A DNA stretch of 61,760 nucleotides from Rhodocyclales bacterium (GCA_016177805.1 JACOUN010000028.1:1-61760); one strand, 5' to 3'; positions 30,724 to 41,259 are shown, counted from the stretch's first letter. Numbers and translations: made by a program. Notes: generated by a model from the sequence alone, not told the origin.

Positions 30724-31799
30724 GCCGGGCACTCCTCGCTTGCGGTCCACGCGGCGGCACCGCGCATGCGCCGCAGCACCAGCAACAGCAGTACCGCCGT
30801 CAGGCCCAGGATCAGGAAGAACAGGTATTTCGGCATCGCGTCCCACCACCAGTCGAACATCTTGGTGTACATGAACAACAGGAAGAAGGTCACGCAGGTG
30901 TTGGTCACCTCATTCCATTGCTTGCGCACCCCCAGCCACGTGACGATCGCCGAGCCGGCGAAGCCCAGCGTCTGGTATAGCCCCTCCACCAGATCGGTAT
31001 TCAGCGCGAGGTAGCTGCCGCCCCCCCAGTTCGCCAGCACCAGCATCGGCAGGAACAGGGTCAGCAGCGCCACGATGCGGTAGGCCTGGGCGAAGCCGGC
31101 GTGGCGGTGGTGATCAGCCCACAACGGGACGAAGAACAGCGCGACGGCGGCGGGAAAGAAATTCTCCGGGCGCTCGCCGAAATCGAGCCAGTACATCCCG
31201 CTCCAGGTGCCCACGCGTGCCGCCAGGAATGCGATCAGGCACAGCATGCCGGCCACCAGCAGCAGGCGCAGATCGAGGGCGTAGGCGAGCAGCAGCGCCA
31301 GCGTCGCCCACGGCAGCAAGGCCTTGTCCGAGGGCGTGATGTTGAAGATCTGGCCGAGCATCGAAATGTTGAGCACGAAGCAGGCGAATGCGACCATGGC
31401 CGCGAGCTTGGCGAAATAACCGGTGCTGTCCTTGCGCGCGATCCAGAATGTGGCGGCAAAGGATGCGAGGCTGGCGGAAACCAGCGTGGCGATCTGCGCC
31501 GTGGTCGGAAACCAGCCCCAGAACTGGTAGAACAGGAAGAACACGCTCGCGGCCAGCGCCAGGGCGCCGAGCAAGGACACGATGCGCATGCCCAGCGAGA
31601 GCTGTTTGGCGCGCGCGTTGTGGTCGATGTCGAAGTCGCGCGCCAGCCGGGTCAGTTGTGCGTCGTGGTGCGATGCAATCGCGCGATGCTGGTCGTCGGT
31701 GAACAACACCACCTGCTCGCGCTCCAGCCTTTGCATTTCGATGCTGAAGGCGCGGATCGCGTCGACGCGTTGTTGAGCCTCTATACGGTTGGAAGTCAT
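30720..31799 (-). CDS. DUF2157 multi-pass membrane protein
   Basis: A 359-residue protein. A soluble N-terminus of about 75 residues (helical, RLEREQVVLFTDDQHRAI) precedes ten or so hydrophobic helices (GALALAASVFFLFYQFWGWF, VAFACFVLNISMLGQIFNI). The last helix is followed by a short Arg-rich tail. The fold is that of the DUF2157 membrane family, function unknown. ATG 31799 is chosen; a GTG at 31823 would add eight residues. Confidence 0.75.
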   Translation of the reverse strand: MTSNRIEAQQRVDAIRAFSIEMQRLEREQVVLFTDDQHRAIASHHDAQLTRLARDFDIDHNARAKQLSLGMRIVSLLGALALAASVFFLFYQFWGWFPTTAQIATLVSASLASFAATFWIARKDSTGYFAKLAAMVAFACFVLNISMLGQIFNITPSDKALLPWATLALLLAYALDLRLLLVAGMLCLIAFLAARVGTWSGMYWLDFGERPENFFPAAVALFFVPLWADHHRHAGFAQAYRIVALLTLFLPMLVLANWGGGSYLALNTDLVEGLYQTLGFAGSAIVTWLGVRKQWNEVTNTCVTFFLLFMYTKMFDWWWDAMPKYLFFLILGLTAVLLLLVLRRMRGAAAWTASEECPA

Positions 31800-31968
31800 C
31801 GCTTGCTCGGCAGATATGGCCACGGGGGCGCCCTTGCGCGGGCACCTCCCCGTCCGGGAACGGGGCGAGGCGGATTCTGCACTATGCGGGAAACATTATC
31901 CAGCCGGATTTCGCACTCGATGCGTCCGGAGCGTCATATGTCGGGACAATGGCGAAGGGGTGTTGCAC

Positions 31969-33156
31969 TCAGGGCATGATTTCGACGTACTCGTACACTT
32001 CGCATTCGGTGATCTGCTTGCGTACCGCGAGGCTGGCGCGGGCGAACCAGGCGAGCGGGTCGTGGCGGTCGATTTCCCGTCCCAGGAACTTCAGCAGTTC
32101 GCACACCGGTTCCACGACGTTGCGCCGATAGCGCTCGTCCGGTTTGACGTAGCCCAGCCACAGGTTCTTCATGCAGTTGCGCCGGCACCAAGGCAAGGCT
32201 TCGCAGCTTTCACAGGGCATGGCCGCCGAAGGTTGCAGCGGGCTGCGCCTGAGCCAGTTCTGTTTCAGGTCGCCCATCTGCATCTCGGGGGCGTACATCA
32301 TGTCCGGACAGGGGTAGATCTGGCCGTTGGGCATGACGTTGAGCAGGTGTGTGGATACCCGGCACTGGGTCAGGCCGGCGTAGAGTTCGGTGGCCCGGTT
32401 CGGCAGTACCTTGTTGCGCACGATGCCCATGATGGGGATCAGCGGGTAGAGGGTGTCGGCGCTGGCGAAGAAGCGCTCGACCAGCTTGATCAGCACTTCC
32501 TTGCGCCGTGCCACGGAGTCGTCGAAATACATCTCGTCGGCGACGAATTGCCAGTACAGGTAGTCGAAGGCGCCGTCGCTTTGCAGCAGCTCGTCGAGTT
32601 CCTCGAAGGTGGTGGCCGGACTGCCCCAGGTGACCCGCGCCGTGACGCTGCCGCCGATGCGGCCGCGCACCTGGCGCAGGTTGCGTATCACCTGGCGGTA
32701 GATGCCGCGCCCGCGATAGCCATCGGTGATGCTCTCGCCCCCGTCGATCGATACCAGCACATTGGACAGTCGCGCCAGCGCCCAGTCTGGCAGGTTGTCG
32801 AGCAGCGTGCCGTTGGTCTGGAGCTGGAAGCGGAACTGCGGGAAGCGCTGCATCACCGTCAGCATCAGATCCAGATTGAGGGTTGGCTCGCCGCCGTAGA
32901 AGGTGACATAGACCTCCTTTTCATTCAGATGGGTGTCGACGAAGGCGGCGAGTTGTTCGATGTCGTACTCGACGTGCTGCTGCGAGCCGAGCACATCGCC
33001 CACGCCGAGCGAGCAATAGGTGCATTTCAGGTTGCACTTGAGGGTGGTGAGCAACTGCAGTTCGACGCGGTTGCCGATGATCGGGGCCGGGTCGGACGCG
33101 GGGGGTGCGGTGGTGGTGGGGCGCGGGTGTAGACGTATGGGGGTGCGGGCTTCCAT
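31969..33156 (-). CDS. Radical SAM / SPASM-domain enzyme, substrate unknown
   Basis: A 395-residue protein. Residues about 30-235 form the radical SAM core, with the 4Fe-4S motif CNLKCTYC and the SAM-binding YVTFYGGEPTLNLDL. The C-terminal third is a SPASM-type auxiliary cluster domain, with Cys in YPCPDMM, PCESCEALPWCRRNC and PVCELL. Such enzymes commonly modify ribosomal peptides or sulfatases (anSME). No precursor peptide, sulfatase or transporter is adjacent, so the substrate is open. It stands alone; a 145-bp gap to the DUF2157 gene holds only a CCCCGT/ACGGGG stem. Confidence 0.83.
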   Translation of the reverse strand: MEARTPIRLHPRPTTTAPPASDPAPIIGNRVELQLLTTLKCNLKCTYCSLGVGDVLGSQQHVEYDIEQLAAFVDTHLNEKEVYVTFYGGEPTLNLDLMLTVMQRFPQFRFQLQTNGTLLDNLPDWALARLSNVLVSIDGGESITDGYRGRGIYRQVIRNLRQVRGRIGGSVTARVTWGSPATTFEELDELLQSDGAFDYLYWQFVADEMYFDDSVARRKEVLIKLVERFFASADTLYPLIPIMGIVRNKVLPNRATELYAGLTQCRVSTHLLNVMPNGQIYPCPDMMYAPEMQMGDLKQNWLRRSPLQPSAAMPCESCEALPWCRRNCMKNLWLGYVKPDERYRRNVVEPVCELLKFLGREIDRHDPLAWFARASLAVRKQITECEVYEYVEIMP

Positions 33157-33221
33157 CGCGGATCCTGATCGACTGAGGGCTGGAGGTGGCGTGAGCGCGA
33201 ATCGGGGCGCAGTTTACCTCT

Positions 33222-33384
33222 AGTGGTCTGCTTCGCAAATCAAGGAACATGACGAAAACGATGGATTGTGGTGCAGGGCAAGGCGCGAACCGCAGCAATA
33301 GTCGTAACTATTGCGAGGATGAGCAACGCCGCCCTGAGCCACAAGACGCGTTTTCGTGTTTCGGTATTTGCGAAGCAGACCACT
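33222..33384. mobile_element. 163-bp MITE, copy 1
   Basis: Perfect 19-bp terminal inverted repeats AGTGGTCTGCTTCGCAAAT; on this copy the flanks extend the palindrome to CTAGTGG...CCACTAG. It matches copy 2 at 43031-43193 at about 153 of 163 positions, in the same orientation. There is no ORF of note. The interior has GCAAGGCGCGA (33278) and GAGCAACGC (33321). It is the main content of the radical SAM-comEA gap. Confidence 0.85.
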
Positions 33385-33395
33385 AGCTCTCGCGG

Positions 33396-33444
33396 CGGGG
33401 TAGCGTCGGCATGTGATGCGGGGTTTTCGCCGTGCGCTACCCCG
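33396..33444. repeat. Stem-loop downstream of comEA
   Basis: CGGGGTAGCG (33396-33405) and CGCTACCCCG (33435-33444) are perfect inverted repeats around a 29-base loop. It lies after the comEA stop and could be a 3' hairpin. There is no U-tract, so it is not a classic terminator. Confidence 0.5.
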
Positions 33445-33475
33445 GAACTGCAATGTGTTGGTCTTGCGTGCCGGG

Positions 33476-33766
33476 TTACTTGGGTTGGGCGTTCGCCTTG
33501 CGGGCCGGGGTGACGCTCAGTTGATCACGCAGTTGCACGATGGACTTGTCGCCGATGCCGGGCACTTTGACCAGGTCGTCCACCGAAGCGAACGGGCCGT
33601 TCTTGTCCCGGTACTGGATGATCGCGGCGGCGCGGGCCGGACCTATGCCCTTGATGCTTTCGAGCGCCGCGGCGTCGGCGGTGTTCAGATCCACGGTGCC
33701 GGCCGCGAGCGCGCACAGCGGTGACAGCAGGGCGGCAAAGAGCAGTGAGGCTATGGTCTTGCGCAT
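33476..33766 (-). CDS. comEA: ComEA-family helix-hairpin-helix protein
   Basis: A 96-residue exported protein. Signal peptide about 1-22 (IASLLFAALLSPLCALAAG), then two HhH motifs: VDLNTADAAALESIKGIGPA and VDDLVKVPGIGDKSIVQLRD. ComEA-like proteins bind incoming DNA in the periplasm during natural transformation. This is the short DNA-binding form without a membrane-anchored linker. ATG 33766 is selected because it starts the signal peptide. No other competence genes are near. Confidence 0.88.
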   Translation of the reverse strand: MRKTIASLLFAALLSPLCALAAGTVDLNTADAAALESIKGIGPARAAAIIQYRDKNGPFASVDDLVKVPGIGDKSIVQLRDQLSVTPARKANAQPK

Positions 33767-33954
33767 TTGTGATACCTCGTCAAAGTGAATGCCATATGGC
33801 GGGATGATTTTGAAATCCGCGCGTCTATATGTCAATCGGGTTGACGGCAGTGCCTGCCCGCTGCGGTGTGGTGTTGCACGCGGCATGCAGCATATGAGAT
33901 GCGGTCAGCTCTGCGGCATGGATTTCGGCTTGCGCCGGAGTAGCGCGTTGAACG

Positions 33955-33978
33955 AAAAAAAGGGGGCGAATGCCCCCC
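33955..33978 (-). terminator. Intrinsic terminator of rhlE
   Basis: On the minus strand a GGGGG-CATTCG-CCCCC hairpin is followed by a run of seven T. It lies about 40 bp after the rhlE stop. This is the clearest rho-independent terminator in the window. Confidence 0.85.
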
Positions 33979-34019
33979 GAAGTCAGAAGTATCGGGCGCC
34001 GCGTGGCGCCGTCCGATGT

Positions 34020-35450
34020 TCAGCGCTTGGTCGTGCCGGCGGGCTTGCCCGAAAACAGCGCCGCGCGTGCCTGCGGGCGACGGGCATCGCCCGTGCCGCC
34101 GGTGCGCGCGGGCGCGGCGGTCTGCACGCGGCCGCCATTGCCGCCACCGTTGCCGGTGTGGGTGCGGGCAGCGCCGGCGGCTGGGGCCGGTGGGCGTGGC
34201 CCCCTCGGGGCGCTGCCGCGCGGGTTGCGCGGGCGGGACGGGTTGCCGGTGCCGTTGCGCGGCGGGCGGGCGTCGTCCTGCTGCGCGGCGTCAGCCGGGG
34301 CGGGAACGAAACCTTCCGGGCTGGCGCGCTCGATGCGGCGCTTGAGCAGGCGTTCGATGTCGGCGAGCAGTTTCGATTCTTCATTGTCAACCAGCGAAAC
34401 GGCTTGCCCGGTGAGGCCGCGCCGACCGGTGCGACCGATGCGGTGGACGTAGTCTTCTGGCACGTTGGGCAGTTCGAAGTTCACCACCTGGGGCAGTTCG
34501 TCGATATCCAGGCCGCGCGCGGCAATGTCGGTGGCGACCAGGATGGGTACCGACCCGGCCTTGAAGTCGCCGAGCGCGCGGGTGCGCGCCGACTGGCTCT
34601 TGTTGCCGTGTATGGCGGCCGCCGCGATGCCGTTCTTGCCCAGGTATTCGGCGAGTTTGTTGGCGCCGTGCTTGGTGCGCGTAAACACCAGAGCCTGGCG
34701 CCAGTCGTGCTGCTTGACCAGATGCACGAGCAATTCGCGTTTCTGCTTCTGCGCGATCATGTATACCGACTGCGCGACCAGTTCCGAGGCGGTGTTGCGC
34801 CGCGCCACTTCCACGCACTCGGGCTGGTGCAGCAGGCTGTTGGCCAGCGCGCGGATGTCGTCGGAGAAGGTCGCGGAGAACAGCAGGGTCTGGCGCTGTT
34901 TGGGCACGTGGGCGAGTACCTTGCGGATGTCGCGGATGAAGCCCATGTCGAGCATGCGGTCGGCTTCGTCGAGGATCAGGATCTCGATGCCCGACAGGTC
35001 GATGGTCTTCTGCCCGACGTGATCGAGCAGGCGTCCGGGAGTCGCGACCAGGATGTCCACGCGCTTCTTCAACGCCTGGAACTGCGGGTTGATGTTGACC
35101 CCGCCGAACATCACCATGGTAGTCAGCGGCAAGTACTTGCCGTAGGTGGTTACCGATTCCTGTACCTGTGCCGCCAGCTCGCGGGTCGGGGTCAGGATCA
35201 GGCAGCGCGGCCGTCCGGGTTTTTGCGCCGGGGCGGGCTGGGCCGAGAGGCGGTGCAGCACCGGCAGCGTGAAACCCGCGGTTTTGCCGGTGCCGGTTTG
35301 CGCTGCAGCAAGCAGATCCTTGCCTGCAAGCACGAGGGGTATGGCTTGCGCCTGTATCGGGGTGGGGGTGGTGTAGCCGGTTTCGGAAACCGCGCGCAAC
35401 AGGGGTTCGGCCAATCCTAGAGAGGCGAATTCGATTTGTGTTGTGGTCAT
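34020..35450 (-). CDS. rhlE: DEAD-box RNA helicase RhlE
   Basis: A 476-residue DEAD-box helicase. Q motif and motif [16 protein letters not shown], motif Ia PTRELAAQV, motif II as [13 protein letters not shown], motif [12 protein letters not shown], and motif [14 protein letters not shown]. The last about 100 residues are an Arg/Gly/Pro-rich disordered tail, which matches RhlE rather than DbpA or SrmB. It acts in ribosome assembly and RNA remodelling. Confidence 0.93.
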   Translation of the reverse strand: MTTTQIEFASLGLAEPLLRAVSETGYTTPTPIQAQAIPLVLAGKDLLAAAQTGTGKTAGFTLPVLHRLSAQPAPAQKPGRPRCLILTPTRELAAQVQESVTTYGKYLPLTTMVMFGGVNINPQFQALKKRVDILVATPGRLLDHVGQKTIDLSGIEILILDEADRMLDMGFIRDIRKVLAHVPKQRQTLLFSATFSDDIRALANSLLHQPECVEVARRNTASELVAQSVYMIAQKQKRELLVHLVKQHDWRQALVFTRTKHGANKLAEYLGKNGIAAAAIHGNKSQSARTRALGDFKAGSVPILVATDIAARGLDIDELPQVVNFELPNVPEDYVHRIGRTGRRGLTGQAVSLVDNEESKLLADIERLLKRRIERASPEGFVPAPADAAQQDDARPPRNGTGNPSRPRNPRGSAPRGPRPPAPAAGAARTHTGNGGGNGGRVQTAAPARTGGTGDARRPQARAALFSGKPAGTTKR

Positions 35451-35763
35451 CTTGAGGATATTGCTCCAGCGACAGCCTGTCGCTCGAGCCGAGAGACACC
35501 AATCGAGGCGTGCGGGGGATTATGAAACCCGAATGGGTGTCAGTGGGTCGCGGCCGATTGGCCGGGCGCGCGATAGGCGGCGATTGTACGGTCTTTTTCG
35601 CAATGCAGCAAAACTGCCGCGAATGCGTCCGAAATGTCTGCGTGATATCGGGTGAAAACCGGCTGCCGGAGCCGTCGCGGCAAATGGCGCAAGGCCGTGC
35701 AGGGCGGGCGATTCTCGGACTATAATCCGCTGCCACGCGCCAACCACTAGAGGGCACAGACTC
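35451..35763. promoter_or_regulatory. Divergent promoter region, rhlE / M48 protease
   Basis: A 313-bp gap between divergent genes. TATAAT at 35721-35726 is a consensus -10 for the protease gene, 37 bases before its ATG; the -35 region (near 35698) is poor. For rhlE, CATAAT (35524-35519, minus) is a possible -10 giving a leader of about 65 bases. No ORF or repeat is seen. Confidence 0.5.
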
Positions 35764-36924
35764 ATGGCCGCAATTGCTTCACGTCTGTCTTGCGAACGTC
35801 AACGTCTTTCCCGCCGTGTGCTGCTGCGCGCCTTGCTCGGCATGTCCGTGCTTGTCGGACTGGCGCTGGTCTGGGTCGTGGCGGCTTTTCAGAGTGCCTT
35901 CACCGCGTTCGATACCCTCTACGGCGGCAACTGGATGGTGGTGTCGGCCTGGCTGCTGCTGGCGCTGGCGTGCGGTTACGCGGGGCTGCATTGTTTCGGC
36001 TGGTTGTATGCGCCCCCAGGGGTGCCGCACGGCATCGCGCTGTCACGCGATTCGGCCTTGTCGCTCTATCGTCTGCTCGATCGCATGAGTGGGCGCATGG
36101 GCGGGGTCCACGTTGACGCCGTGTGGGTCACCGGCGACATGAACGCGGCGGTGCTGCAGCGCCCGAGCTGGGGGCTGGTCGGGCCGATGCAGACGCATCT
36201 GTTGATCGGTCTGCCGCTGGTGCACAGCATTTCCGAGAGCCAGTTTTCCGCCATCCTCGCGCATGAGTTCGGGCACCTGTATTGCCAGCGACGGGGCTGG
36301 GCGGCGTGGGGGTGCCACATGCGGGCCTGGTGGTATCGCACTTTCGATGCCTGCCTGAACGATTTGCCGGTGCTGTCGCGCCTTCCCTTCATCGAGAGCT
36401 GGTCGATTGTCGACGTGGAGGTGGCAACGCGCCTGTCGCGCCTTGAAGAGCTTGAAGCAGACAGCGTTGCGGCGCTGTGCGTGGGCGCGGAGCTGGTCGG
36501 AGAAACGCTGGTGGAAGTGGCGTTGAAGGAGCGTTTCCTGACCCGTGACTTCTGGAACAAGGTGATGGCGCAAAGCAATTCGCGGCCGCGCCCGACCATA
36601 CGTCCGTACCGCGATCTGGGGCTGGGGGTGATGGCGGGTTTTCGCCGCCCCTCGGAATGGACCGAGGTTCCGATGTCGGTATTCGCCGATGAGGATCCGG
36701 GCCTGGAGCTGCACCCGTCGCTGGTGGACCGGCTCAACGCGCTCGGCACCGGACCGGTCGGTCCGCGTGGCGACGAGAAGTCGGCCGCGCAACGCTACCT
36801 GATGCCGCTGCTGCCGCGACTGGCGTGGACCTTCGACCGCGCCTGGTGGGCGGGCACGCGCAATACCTGGCGCTCCAGCTACAAGCGCGCGCGCAACAAG
36901 AAAGCGGCTAATCCGGTCGATTGA
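35764..36924 (+). CDS. M48-family membrane zinc metalloprotease
   Basis: A 386-residue protein. Two N-terminal transmembrane helices (about 22-43 and 56-78) precede a peptidase domain with the zinc motif ILAHEFGHLYCQR and the third ligand in LEELEADSVAALC. That is the M48 (HtpX/Ste24-like) pattern. The substrate is unknown; there are no further repeats such as TPR. The last 17 bp overlap the 3' end of btuF on the other strand. Confidence 0.85.
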   Translation: MAAIASRLSCERQRLSRRVLLRALLGMSVLVGLALVWVVAAFQSAFTAFDTLYGGNWMVVSAWLLLALACGYAGLHCFGWLYAPPGVPHGIALSRDSALSLYRLLDRMSGRMGGVHVDAVWVTGDMNAAVLQRPSWGLVGPMQTHLLIGLPLVHSISESQFSAILAHEFGHLYCQRRGWAAWGCHMRAWWYRTFDACLNDLPVLSRLPFIESWSIVDVEVATRLSRLEELEADSVAALCVGAELVGETLVEVALKERFLTRDFWNKVMAQSNSRPRPTIRPYRDLGLGVMAGFRRPSEWTEVPMSVFADEDPGLELHPSLVDRLNALGTGPVGPRGDEKSAAQRYLMPLLPRLAWTFDRAWWAGTRNTWRSSYKRARNKKAANPVD

Positions 36925-37816
36925 CACCGGGCGCCACGCGCTTGGCGCGCGCCGCCTGCAGGTGTTCACAAAGCTGGGCGGTGCCGTCGAGTATGCGCGG
37001 GGTGTGGCGCTGTATCAGTTCCGGCGCGATGAAATACAGATTCCCGGCTGCGCTCGCGGCCAAATCCGGCCAGCGCCGCCACTCGTCCAGCCACTCCGGG
37101 CGGGCCGCGTCCATGCCGCTGGCAACGATTGCCTCGGGGTTGGCGGCCAGCACGGCCTCGACGCCGATCGATGGCGCCAGCGTGGCTAGGTCGTCGAACA
37201 CGTTGATGCCGCCGCACAGCCGGATCGCGTCCGAGATCAGATGTTTGCCGTTGATGGTCATCAACGGTTGCGCCCACACCTGGTAGAACATCCGTACCGG
37301 CGCGCGCCCGGCATAGCGTTGCGCCAGCGCGTCACGGCGGGCGCGAAAGGCCTGCGCGGCCGTGTTGGCGGTGGCTTCGGTGGCGGCGAGGCGGCCGAAC
37401 ATCTCCAGACTGCGCGCCACGCCCTCGAAGCTGCGCGCCTCGTTCACATACACCGGTATGCCTAGCGCGCCCAGCTTTTCCAGGTGGGCGCCGCGGTTGC
37501 CGCTGCTCCATGCGATCACCAGATCGGGGCGCAGCGCGGTGATGGCTTCCATGTCGAGATTGCTGTAGCCGCCGACCTGTGGGAGGCCGCGCGCGGCTTC
37601 GGGGTAGTCCGAGTAGGCGACCACGCCGACGATGCGCTCGCCCGCGCCGGCGGCGAACAGCACTTCGGTGATGTGCGGCGCGAGGCTGACGATGCGTTGC
37701 GCCGGTCCCGGCAGGCGCAGCTCGCGGCCGGTGTCGTCGCGCACCACGATCTCGGCGGCGGTCGATGCCCCCGGCAGTGCCAGCAGGGTAGCGATCAGGA
37801 TCAGGAAGACGCGCAT
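36908..37816 (-). CDS. btuF: Periplasmic cobalamin-binding protein BtuF
   Basis: A 302-residue class III substrate-binding protein. Signal peptide about 1-20 (LILIATLLALPGASTAAE), then RIVSLAPHITEVLFAAGAG, VVAYSDYPEAARGLPQVGGY and the C-terminal lobe with ALIPSIGVEA-like LAPSIGVEAVLAAN. It delivers cobalamin to BtuCD, encoded 10 kb away. It heads towards rather than with the transporter and instead precedes nothing; upstream on the same strand are cobD and cbiB. Confidence 0.9.
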   Translation of the reverse strand: MRVFLILIATLLALPGASTAAEIVVRDDTGRELRLPGPAQRIVSLAPHITEVLFAAGAGERIVGVVAYSDYPEAARGLPQVGGYSNLDMEAITALRPDLVIAWSSGNRGAHLEKLGALGIPVYVNEARSFEGVARSLEMFGRLAATEATANTAAQAFRARRDALAQRYAGRAPVRMFYQVWAQPLMTINGKHLISDAIRLCGGINVFDDLATLAPSIGVEAVLAANPEAIVASGMDAARPEWLDEWRRWPDLAASAAGNLYFIAPELIQRHTPRILDGTAQLCEHLQAARAKRVAPGVNRPD

Positions 37817-37824
37817 GGTTTTGA

Positions 37825-38805
37825 TTAGCTCAGGTCGATGTGGCGCAACGCGTCGGACAGGCGCCGCCAGTCACTCTCGGTGGCCGGCAGGCCGAAACGC
37901 AGGCTGGATGGATCGTCGAAGCGCCGCACCAGGATGCCGTTGCGGGCGAGCCGGTCCTGTATGTCGGCCGCGTGCGGCGTGCATAGCCACTGAAACAGCG
38001 CCGGTCCGGCCGGCTCGCGACAGCCGTGCTGGCGCAGCAGCGTCGCGAGGCGGGTGCCCTCAGTGTGCAGGCGGGTGAGCATCATGGCCTGCCACTCGCT
38101 GTCGAGCAACGCGGCGCGCGCGACGTGGCGTGCCGGGCCGCTGAGGGTCCACGGCCCCAGCGCGTCGGCGAGGCGGGTGCGCAGTGCTTCGGCGGCCAGC
38201 ACGAAGCCGACCCGCGCGCCGCCCAGGCCGAAGAACTTGCCCAGCGAGCGCAGGATCACCAGCCCCGGAGTCCCGGCCGCTGCCGCGAGGCTGTGCTCCG
38301 GGGTGGCGTCGATGAAGGCTTCGTCCACGATCAAGGTGCCGTTGCGCGCGGCCAACTGGCGGTGCCAGTCGCGCAGGGTTGCGCTATCGAAGCGCGTGCC
38401 GGTCGGGTTGTTGGGATGGACCAGCACCACCACGTCGCTGTGCGGAATGTGCGCTGCAAGTTCATCCGGGCCGCAGGTGTGCACCTGCCGCCCCCGCCAT
38501 GCGTGGCGGTGCTCGGCGTAGGTCGGGTGGAGCAAGGTGACGCGCTCGCCGAAGATCAGGTCGGGCAAGGCCTGCAGTGCCGGCTGGGTGCCGGCGGTGG
38601 GCAACAGTTCGGCGGTGCCGTAGTAGCGCGCGGCGGCTTCCAGCAAGCCGTCGTCGTCCTCGGGCAGGCGCAGCCACGCCTGCGCCGGGATGGCGGGCAC
38701 CGGGTAGCCGTGCGGGTTGATGCCGGTCGACAGGTCCAGCCAGTCCGACAGCGGGATGCGGTAGCGTTCGGAAGCGGCGCGCAGCCGCCCGCCGTGTTCA
38801 AGCAT
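37825..38805 (-). CDS. cobD: L-threonine-O-3-phosphate decarboxylase
   Basis: A 326-residue PLP enzyme of aminotransferase fold [17 protein letters not shown] at the N-terminus and [10 protein letters not shown] are family marks; the PLP lysine is in [16 protein letters not shown]. It makes (R)-1-amino-2-propanol phosphate, which CbiB attaches to cobyrate. The two genes overlap by 8 bp. It is equivalent to CobC of the Pseudomonas denitrificans nomenclature. Confidence 0.93.
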   Translation of the reverse strand: MLEHGGRLRAASERYRIPLSDWLDLSTGINPHGYPVPAIPAQAWLRLPEDDDGLLEAAARYYGTAELLPTAGTQPALQALPDLIFGERVTLLHPTYAEHRHAWRGRQVHTCGPDELAAHIPHSDVVVLVHPNNPTGTRFDSATLRDWHRQLAARNGTLIVDEAFIDATPEHSLAAAAGTPGLVILRSLGKFFGLGGARVGFVLAAEALRTRLADALGPWTLSGPARHVARAALLDSEWQAMMLTRLHTEGTRLATLLRQHGCREPAGPALFQWLCTPHAADIQDRLARNGILVRRFDDPSSLRFGLPATESDWRRLSDALRHIDLS

Positions 38806-39727
38806 GTGCCATGACCTCCACCACGATCGCGGCGATGCCCAGCGCCGCCAGCCACGACAGCATGCCCGATTGCAGCAGCCGCACCGCCTGGCGCAAGGTG
38901 CCGGCGTCGGGGGGTGAGCCCGCGCCCAGTCGCGGGCGCTGTTCCAGTTCGCCGTGATACCAGGCCGCGCCGCCCAGTTCCACCCCCAGCGCGCCGGCCC
39001 CGGCGGCCATCACCGGGCCGGCGTTGGGGCTGTCCCATGCCGGCGCCTGGGTGTGCCAGCAATGCAAGGCGGTGCGGGTGCGGCCCAGCAGTGCGTAGGT
39101 CAGCGCGGTCAGGCGCGCCGGCAGCCAGTTGAGTGCGTCGTCGATGCGCGCGGCGGCGCGTCCGAATTCCAGATAACGCGGGGTGCGATAGCCCCACATC
39201 GCATCCAGCGTGTTGGCCAGCCGGAACAGCAGCGCCCCCGGTCCGCCCAGCAGGCAGAACCACAGCAGCGCGCCGAACACCGCGTCGTTGCCGTTTTCCA
39301 GCACCGATTCGGTGCCGGCCCTGGCGACTTCGGTGGCGCTCAGGGTTGCGGTGCTGCGGCTCACCATACGCCCCACCTGCGCGCGCGCGGCCTCCAGGTC
39401 GCCCGCCGCCAGCGGCTTCGCCACCGCGTCCGCGTGTTCGGCCAGACTGCGCGCGCCGAGGGCGAAATAGAGCAAACCGATGTCGACCCCCCAGGCCATG
39501 AGCGGGTGCAGGCCGCGCAGCAGCCACGCGACGACGACCCACGGCAGCACCGCCAGCGCCCACGCCAGCACCCCCGCGCGGGCGGGCGCCAGTAGCGGGC
39601 GCAAGCGTGCTTCGAGCCAGCTCGCCCAGCGACCGAAGCCTACCAGCGGATGCCAGCGGCGCGGCTCGCCCAGCACTTGGTCGGCGCCCATGCCGGCCGC
39701 GAGTTTGAGAACGAGGGAAATCAGCAT
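38798..39727 (-). CDS. cbiB: Adenosylcobinamide-phosphate synthase
   Basis: A 309-residue inner-membrane protein. [20 protein letters not shown] at the N-terminus, [20 protein letters not shown] and [13 protein letters not shown] are CbiB signatures. It condenses aminopropanol phosphate with adenosylcobyrate. Its ATG is 62 bp from the divergent cobQ start; the shared gap has GGATAATGG (39751) as a possible promoter element. Confidence 0.93.
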   Translation of the reverse strand: MLISLVLKLAAGMGADQVLGEPRRWHPLVGFGRWASWLEARLRPLLAPARAGVLAWALAVLPWVVVAWLLRGLHPLMAWGVDIGLLYFALGARSLAEHADAVAKPLAAGDLEAARAQVGRMVSRSTATLSATEVARAGTESVLENGNDAVFGALLWFCLLGGPGALLFRLANTLDAMWGYRTPRYLEFGRAAARIDDALNWLPARLTALTYALLGRTRTALHCWHTQAPAWDSPNAGPVMAAGAGALGVELGGAAWYHGELEQRPRLGAGSPPDAGTLRQAVRLLQSGMLSWLAALGIAAIVVEVMAHA

Positions 39728-39789
39728 CGAGGTGTTCGGGGATGTTTCAGGGATAATGGCGGGCCTACAGCGAACCGGGATTCTACGCG

Positions 39790-41259
39790 ATGCGAGCTAC
39801 CTCCGCCCTGATGGTCCAGGGCACGACTTCGGATGCGGGCAAGAGCACGCTGGTGGCGGGGTTGGCGCGGGTGCTGATGCGGCGGGGGGTGCGGGTCGCG
39901 CCGTTCAAGCCGCAGAACATGGCGCTGAACTCGGCGGTCACCGTCGATGGCGGCGAGATCGGGCGCGCCCAGGCGCTGCAGGCGGTGGCGGCGGGGCTGG
40001 CGCCGCATACCGATTTCAACCCGGTGCTGCTCAAGCCCGCGACCGACGTCGGCGCCCAGGTCATCATCCACGGCAAGGTCGCCGCCAGCCTGTCGGCGCG
40101 CGACTACCACGCCTACAAGCCGACCGCGATGGCGGCGGTGATGGCGTCGTGGCGGCGGCTGGTCGCGGCGTATGAATGCGTGCTGATCGAAGGCGCGGGC
40201 AGTCCGGCCGAGATCAATCTGCGCGATCGCGACATCGCCAACATGGGTTTTGCCGAAGCGGCCGACGTGCCGGTGATACTCGTGGCCGACATCGATCGCG
40301 GCGGGGTGTTCGCGCACCTGGTCGGCACCCTGGAACTGCTGTCGCCGACCGAGCAGGCGCGGGTCAAGGGTTTCGTCATCAACCGTTTTCGCGGCGATCC
40401 GGCCTTGTTGCAATCGGGGCTGGAGTGGTTGGAAGCGCGCACCGGGCGGCCAGTGTTCGGCGTGTTGCCGTATCTGCAAGGGCTGTTTCTCGACGCCGAG
40501 GACACGCTCGCCGATGCGCGCGCCGACAAGACCGCCGCCCGCATCAAGGTCATCGCCCCGGCCTACCCGCGCGTCTCCAACCACACCGACCTCGACCCGC
40601 TCAGGTTGCACCCCGAAGTCGATTTCCAGTGGGTCGGGCCGGGGCAGGCCCCGCCCGCCGCCGACTTGGTGGTGCTGCCCGGTTCCAAGAGCGTGCAGGC
40701 CGATCTCGCATGGCTGCGCGCGCATGGTTGGGAGGCGTACCTGCAACACCATCTGCGCTACGGCGGCAAGCTCATCGGTATTTGCGGCGGCTTCCAGATG
40801 CTGGGCACGGCGCTGCATGACCCGCTCGGCCTCGAAGGGCGTCCCGGCAGCGCGCCTGGCTTCGCCTGGCTGGACATGCAGACCACCCTGGCGGGGGAGA
40901 AACAACTGGGCAACGTGGCCGGGCGCTTGCGCTTCGGCGATGCCGAAGTGCGCGGTTACGAGATTCACATGGGCGTGAGCAGCGGCGCGGCGCTGGAGCG
41001 CCCGGCGCTGGTTCTGTCCGACGGTCGCAGCGACGGCGCGGTGTCGGCGGACGGACAGGTGCTGGGCAGCTATGTACATGGCTTGCTCGACAGCCCCGGC
41101 GCGCTCGCCGCGCTGCTGGCGTGGGCCGGGGTGGCGGAACTCGAAACGGTGGATATCGCGGCGCGCCGGCAGGCCGATCTGGACCGCCTTGCCGATGCGA
41201 TCGAGGTCCATGTCGATATGGCGAAACTGGGCGCCGCTGTGGGGTGGTCGTGGATTTGA
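39790..41259 (+). CDS. cobQ: Cobyric acid synthase
   Basis: A 489-residue glutamine amidotransferase (CobQ/CbiP). P-loop-like [20 protein letters not shown], then [20 protein letters not shown] and a class I glutaminase domain with [10 protein letters not shown] (nucleophile Cys). It amidates the b, d, e and g carboxylates of adenosylcobyrinate diamide. The stop codon TGA directly borders the 81-bp tandem repeats. Confidence 0.95.
   Translation: MRATSALMVQGTTSDAGKSTLVAGLARVLMRRGVRVAPFKPQNMALNSAVTVDGGEIGRAQALQAVAAGLAPHTDFNPVLLKPATDVGAQVIIHGKVAASLSARDYHAYKPTAMAAVMASWRRLVAAYECVLIEGAGSPAEINLRDRDIANMGFAEAADVPVILVADIDRGGVFAHLVGTLELLSPTEQARVKGFVINRFRGDPALLQSGLEWLEARTGRPVFGVLPYLQGLFLDAEDTLADARADKTAARIKVIAPAYPRVSNHTDLDPLRLHPEVDFQWVGPGQAPPAADLVVLPGSKSVQADLAWLRAHGWEAYLQHHLRYGGKLIGICGGFQMLGTALHDPLGLEGRPGSAPGFAWLDMQTTLAGEKQLGNVAGRLRFGDAEVRGYEIHMGVSSGAALERPALVLSDGRSDGAVSADGQVLGSYVHGLLDSPGALAALLAWAGVAELETVDIAARRQADLDRLADAIEVHVDMAKLGAAVGWSWI

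Noticed and set aside
36908..36924. Overlap of btuF with the M48 protease gene as a sign of a wrong stop
   Set aside because: Both C-termini look natural; short convergent overlaps are common.
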